Assembly: GCA_937919655.1 (NCBI GenBank)
Contig: CALFPJ010000015.1
Span: 1-64,000, forward strand
Direction: 5' to 3'
DNA length: 64,000 nt
From: an uncultured Gemmatimonadales bacterium
GTDB lineage: Bacteria; Gemmatimonadota; Gemmatimonadetes; Longimicrobiales; Gaopeijiaceae
Positions 60,196 to 64,000 of this stretch are shown piece after piece. Numbering within the stretch: position 1 is the stretch's first letter; each line of letters begins with the position of its first letter. The notes below the pieces were generated by a model. It did no database searches. It worked only from the letters and a program-made list of their open reading frames with translations, and had not been told where the DNA came from. Position numbers and translations under genes: made by a program.

Positions 60196-62811
60196 TTAGT
60201 GAGGTGAAACCGGCCGTGGCGCCTTTGCCGTGGCTGCCTTCGTCGCCGAAGACTTCTTGGCTGGCGCCTTCTTCTTCGCCGGAGCCTTGCTGGGCCCAGT
60301 CCCTCGCGACGGCGCGCGTTTCACCGTGTGACCATCTACCAACGCGACCGCGAGTACATCGTCCAGCGTCTCGGCCAAGTGGAACGTGATGGTCTTGCGG
60401 ATCTCATCTGGGATATCGTCCAAGTCTGCTTCGTTGTCGATGGGTACGATGATCTGTTTGATGCCAGCCCGAACGGCGCCGAGCACCTTCTCCTTCACAC
60501 CACCAATCGGAAGCACACGCCCGGTCAGCGTTAGCTCACCAGTCATGGACACGTCCCGTTTGATCTTGCGACCCGAGACGGCCGACACGAGCGCGGTCGC
60601 CATCGTGATCCCCGCAGACGGCCCATCCTTCGGAATCGCTCCGGCCGGCACGTGGATGTGTACCTCCTTGCCCTTGAGCGCGTCCTCAGGCATTCCAAGG
60701 TCCGCCCAATGCGCCTTCGTGTACGATAGCGCGGCCCGAGCCGACTCCTTCATTACATCGCCGAGCTGTCCAGTGAGGACAAATCCACCGGTCTCACCCG
60801 GCATCACACTGGCCTCGACAAACATGATGTCACCACCCATGGGCGTGTAATACATTCCGGTCGCGACACCAGCCGTGTCCTCTGCGGCGAGTTTCTCCGG
60901 ATGTACGCGGGGACGGCCAAAAAGGTCTCGCACGTCTTCCGCGGTCGCCTTGATCTTCTTGACGACACCGCCGGCGATCTTCCGGGCGACCTTACGCGCG
61001 AACTTGCCGATCTCGCGCTCAAGCTGCCGCACGCCGGCCTCACGCGTGTATTTCTGCACGATGCTCAGGACAGCCTTGTCCGTCATCTGCAACTCGTCAT
61101 CCGTCAGACTGTTCTCCTTCCGCTGACGCGGCAGGAGATAACGCTTGGCAATCTGGAGCTTCTCTGCCTCAGTGTACCCAGAGAAATCGACCCGCTCCAT
61201 ACGGTCCAACAATGGCCCTGGAATCCGGTCCAGATAGTTGGCCGTCGCAATGAAGAGCACCTCGGACAAGTCGAACGGAATGCCGAGATAGTGATCCACG
61301 AAGGTCGAATTTTGAGCAGGATCGAGCACCTCAAGCAACGCAGAACTCGGGTCGCCCTGGTAGGACACGCCGAGCTTGTCGACCTCGTCCAACAGGAAGA
61401 CCGGGTTCTTGCTTTTGGCTTGCCGCATGCCCTGCACGATCCGGCCGGGCATCGCACCGACATAGGTGCGCCTGTGCCCGCGGATGTCCGCCTCATCGCG
61501 GGCCCCGCCCAGCGAGATCCGCACGTATTTACGACCCAGCGAACGGGCGATCGACTGGGCGATCGACGTCTTGCCGACACCGGGAGGGCCCACAAACAGC
61601 AGAATGGGCCCGCGCCCGCCGTGGACGTGCCCGTGATCTCCCGGCTTCGCCTCAGGCGCATCCTTTGTGGGGCTCTCTCCTGATTCCTTTTCAGCCTCCT
61701 TAGCCGCATCCGCGCGCTCAAGATGCAGCTTGCGCACGGCCAAGAATTCGAGGATGCGGTCCTTCACGTCCTCAAGACCGTGATGGTCGTCTTCGAGGAT
61801 CTTCTGCGCCTTGGCGAGATCGATCTTCTCTTCTGCCCGCTCGTTCCAGGGCAACTCCGTAATCCACTCCAGGAAGGTGCGGATCACCTGGTATTCGGCG
61901 GACTGAGGGCTCGTGCGTTCGAGGCGCCGCAGCTCACGATCTACCTCGGAGCGCTGTTCTTCGCTGAGCTCAAGTTCGCCGATTCTCTCACGCATCTCTT
62001 CGACGTCGTCGCGTTCCTCTTCCTCGCCGAGTTCCTTCTGAATCGCCTTGAGCTGTTCGCGAAGAAGCATCTCCCGCTGCCGCTCGCCAAGCTCGGACTG
62101 AACCTTGGCTTGAATGTCTTCCTGAGCATCGATACGAGCGAGTTCCCGCTCGACCGCAACCAGACACGCACGCATACGGTCTTCGTCGTCGAGCATCTCC
62201 AACAGATCCTGCTTCTGCTGGGTCTCGAGTTCCAGGTAGAACCCCACCAGGTCGGCGAACGGACCCGGTTCGCCCACACCCTGAATGAGTTGGTTCAGCG
62301 CCTCAGCGGGCACCCCCCTGCGTGTGCCCAACTCAGCCGCCCGATCTCGTAATTCGCGATCGAGCGCCTGGAACGCGGGGTCGGTTGCATTGCGCGGTTC
62401 TTGACGTTTTAGGTCAAGAAGCACCGCGTGCAACATCGACTCACCCTCATCGTGATACGACAGCGCCTGAGCGCGGCCTTCACCCTGCACTAGGAGCTGC
62501 ACACCCCCGCGCACACGATGCGTCTGAATGATCCGGACCACGGTACCCACATTGTACAGGTACTCGGGTAGGGCATCGTCCACATTTTCACGTTGCGCCA
62601 CGGCAAACATCCGTCGATCCCCGTCCAACGCCCGTTGCACTGCTTCCACCGTTCCAGGGCGCCCCGCGGAGATGGGCACCGCCACGCCCGGGTACACGAC
62701 TGTGTCCCGAAGCGGAAGCACTGGAAGCGTAAAACGCTCGCCCATTAAGTCCTCTCTCTTTTCGCCCCCGTCATCGACGGGGGACATCTCTTTATCAGTC
62801 AGCGTCGTCAC
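60196..62811 (-). CDS. lon: ATP-dependent Lon protease
   Basis: The 871-residue protein has a Lon N-terminal substrate domain (about 27-230, LPVLPLRDTVVYPGVAVP), a coiled helical linker, and an AAA+ domain with Walker A FVGPPGVGKTS (about 407) and Walker B FLLDEVDKLG. The Ser-Lys protease domain has the Ser in PKDGPSAGITMA (about 730). Two additions are unusual: a charged, His-containing insert (EKESGESPTKDAPEAKPGDH, about 375-396) just before Walker A, and a Lys/Ala/Pro-rich histone-H1-like tail of about 35 residues after the catalytic core. It degrades misfolded and regulatory proteins in the cytosol. Monocistronic, and convergent with selD. Confidence 0.95.
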   Translation of the reverse strand: MTTLTDKEMSPVDDGGEKREDLMGERFTLPVLPLRDTVVYPGVAVPISAGRPGTVEAVQRALDGDRRMFAVAQRENVDDALPEYLYNVGTVVRIIQTHRVRGGVQLLVQGEGRAQALSYHDEGESMLHAVLLDLKRQEPRNATDPAFQALDRELRDRAAELGTRRGVPAEALNQLIQGVGEPGPFADLVGFYLELETQQKQDLLEMLDDEDRMRACLVAVERELARIDAQEDIQAKVQSELGERQREMLLREQLKAIQKELGEEEERDDVEEMRERIGELELSEEQRSEVDRELRRLERTSPQSAEYQVIRTFLEWITELPWNERAEEKIDLAKAQKILEDDHHGLEDVKDRILEFLAVRKLHLERADAAKEAEKESGESPTKDAPEAKPGDHGHVHGGRGPILLFVGPPGVGKTSIAQSIARSLGRKYVRISLGGARDEADIRGHRRTYVGAMPGRIVQGMRQAKSKNPVFLLDEVDKLGVSYQGDPSSALLEVLDPAQNSTFVDHYLGIPFDLSEVLFIATANYLDRIPGPLLDRMERVDFSGYTEAEKLQIAKRYLLPRQRKENSLTDDELQMTDKAVLSIVQKYTREAGVRQLEREIGKFARKVARKIAGGVVKKIKATAEDVRDLFGRPRVHPEKLAAEDTAGVATGMYYTPMGGDIMFVEASVMPGETGGFVLTGQLGDVMKESARAALSYTKAHWADLGMPEDALKGKEVHIHVPAGAIPKDGPSAGITMATALVSAVSGRKIKRDVSMTGELTLTGRVLPIGGVKEKVLGAVRAGIKQIIVPIDNEADLDDIPDEIRKTITFHLAETLDDVLAVALVDGHTVKRAPSRGTGPSKAPAKKKAPAKKSSATKAATAKAPRPVSPH

Positions 62812-63005
62812 TCCGGCGCTCTTCGTTAACTAGGAGGTGCATGATCCTTGCCACAGCAAACCGTACGTTTCGTGCCTCGATCGCATGAAAGCCTGCCAAT
62901 GTGGCGGCCGACCGAGGATTCGGCGCGCCACTTTTTCCCTTCGGCACCGCAAGTTAGCTTGGCACCTCGTTACTCCTGGCGCCACTGGGCGGGGATGGAA
63001 TCCAT

Positions 63006-63644
63006 ATGAGCGAACTGCTCGACGGTATCACTTGGTTCCGTGGCTCGTCCTTGCGTATTCGACGGATGGGCCTCGAGATCCACGTGGACCCCATTCACGT
63101 GACCGATAATTCGAAGGCTGACTTCGTCCTGCTCACGCACCCTCATTACGACAATTTTTCTGAGAATGACATCGAGCGGGTCCGCACATCGGAGACGATC
63201 ATCATTGCGCCTGCCTCCATGAAACATCAGTTGGCTGACGCAGATCACTTCATGCGCCCCGGGGATATGCTGCAGATCGAGGGCTTCGATGTTCTGGCCG
63301 TCCCCGCTCATAACGTGGACAAGAAGTTCCACACGCCAGAACATGGCTGGCTCGGTTACGTGTTCACGATCGGTGACACCACGTACTACCACGCGGGAGA
63401 CACCGACTTTCTTCCGGCGATGTTTGGCATCCGCTGCGATGTGGCGTTCCTGCCCTGCGGCGGTCACTACACCATGGGAGTCGAGGACGCAGCCCGTGCA
63501 GGAGAGGCATGTGGCGCATCGACGATCGTCCCGATCCATTGGGGCGACGCTCATGAAGACAAACAAGACGTCGAGAGACTCAAAGATCTCTTCTCGGGAG
63601 ACGTCGTCATACTCGATAGGGCGGGTGATGCCCGCTCGTCGTGA
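63006..63644 (+). CDS. Metallo-beta-lactamase-fold metal-dependent hydrolase (UPF0173-like)
   Basis: The 212-residue protein has VLLTHPHYDNFSENDI (about residues 42-57), a version of the HxHxDH metal motif in which the last His is Asn. GDTTYYHAGDTDF, FLPCGGHYTMG and a C-terminal VPIHWGDAH follow. These are the metal-ligand positions of UPF0173/UlaG-type hydrolases. The substrate is unknown; some relatives hydrolyse phosphodiester or lactone bonds. No signal peptide, so cytosolic. It lies 194 bases from the divergent lon start and 33 bases upstream of a gamma-glutamyltransferase gene. Confidence 0.85.
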   Translation: MSELLDGITWFRGSSLRIRRMGLEIHVDPIHVTDNSKADFVLLTHPHYDNFSENDIERVRTSETIIIAPASMKHQLADADHFMRPGDMLQIEGFDVLAVPAHNVDKKFHTPEHGWLGYVFTIGDTTYYHAGDTDFLPAMFGIRCDVAFLPCGGHYTMGVEDAARAGEACGASTIVPIHWGDAHEDKQDVERLKDLFSGDVVILDRAGDARSS

Positions 63645-63677
63645 CCACCTCCATGTAGTGAAAGGCAAGGCGGACCT

Positions 63678-64000
63678 ATGCGAACCTTCTCGGCACTCCT
63701 GTCGCTCTCTCTCGCCCTTTGGGCCCAGCCCGCGGCGGCCCAGATGACCGGACCCGTCACCAGCCCGGCCACCACCTCGGGGCGCTCGACGGTGTATTCC
63801 CCGCGCGGGACTGCCGCCACGAGTCATCCGCTCGCTACCGGGGCCGCTTTGAAGGTGTTGGAGGCCGGAGGCAACGCCATCGATGCTGCGGTCGCTGCTG
63901 CTGCGGTCCTCAACGTGGTCGAGCCGCATATGACCGGGGCCGGCGGGGACATGTTCGCCATTCTTTGGTCAGCCTCGGAGGGCCGACTGATCGGGCTCGA
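63678..64000 (+). CDS. Gamma-glutamyltransferase, N-terminal part (cut by window end)
   Basis: The first 107 residues are present. They comprise a signal peptide ([21 protein letters not shown]) and the beginning of the Ntn-hydrolase large subunit: [43 protein letters not shown], given here only as its landmarks [15 protein letters not shown] and MTGAGGDMF. This is the usual start of GGT-family proteins, which hydrolyse or transfer the gamma-glutamyl group of glutathione and similar compounds in the periplasm. The catalytic Thr lies beyond the window. An AAGGCAAGG ribosome-binding site precedes the ATG. Confidence 0.85.
   Translation, partial: MRTFSALLSLSLALWAQPAAAQMTGPVTSPATTSGRSTVYSPRGTAATSHPLATGAALKVLEAGGNAIDAAVAAAAVLNVVEPHMTGAGGDMFAILWSASEGRLIGL

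Overview
The window is GC-rich, densely coded bacterial DNA. Several features point to the phylum Gemmatimonadota: two large secreted DUF5916 barrel proteins, a secreted BNR/VPS10-type propeller, an S9 peptidase, an alternative complex III (Act) operon, and a MoxR/DUF58/transglutaminase operon. This placement is an inference from gene content; there is no rRNA or marker gene here to confirm it.

Layout. 1-4.3 kb: a DUF5916 barrel protein and an NmrA-like reductase, then a non-coding stretch with a perfect 24-bp inverted repeat and the terminator of the Act operon. 4.3-11.8 kb (minus): actABCDEF, a quinol-oxidising respiratory complex, with no terminal oxidase gene next to it. 12.1-16.7 kb (plus): MoxR ATPase, DUF58 protein, TgpA-like transglutaminase and a small unknown protein. 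16.7-22 kb: a Nat-type ABC exporter, a lone AbrB-type regulator, and a luxC/luxE-type acyl reductase pair with no luciferase. 22-39 kb: DUF5916 protein, NADP-glutamate dehydrogenase, a large receiver-like/PPDK_N protein, a D-aminoacylase-type amidohydrolase, a YpdA-type flavoprotein, a BNR protein, an S9 peptidase, and a broken gene for a CxxCH/terpene-cyclase-repeat protein. 39-55 kb (minus): a polyunsaturated-fatty-acid (Pfa) synthase operon, in the order enoyl reductase, KS-AT-4xACP-KR-DH, KS-CLF-AT-DH-DH, phosphopantetheinyl transferase. 55-60 kb: a frameshifted membrane-protein gene and two genes that each contain an in-frame UGA, plus ygfZ and a SirB1-type gene on the other strand. 60-64 kb: Lon protease, a metallo-beta-lactamase-fold hydrolase and the start of a gamma-glutamyltransferase.

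The most important reading is at 56.2-60.1 kb. A peroxiredoxin-like gene and selD (selenophosphate synthetase) both look truncated or late-starting in a standard translation. Each reads through one in-frame TGA at exactly the position where homologues carry the catalytic Cys or Sec: W-U-P-W-C in the peroxiredoxin and GAG-U-ACK in SelD. Each TGA is followed by a stem-loop at bacterial SECIS spacing. The organism therefore very probably decodes UGA as selenocysteine. SelD would supply the selenophosphate needed for its own synthesis and for the peroxiredoxin. selA, selB and tRNA-Sec were not seen in the window.

The Pfa operon and the LuxC/LuxE pair suggest specialised fatty-acyl chemistry. The Act operon indicates an aerobic or otherwise respiratory membrane chain.
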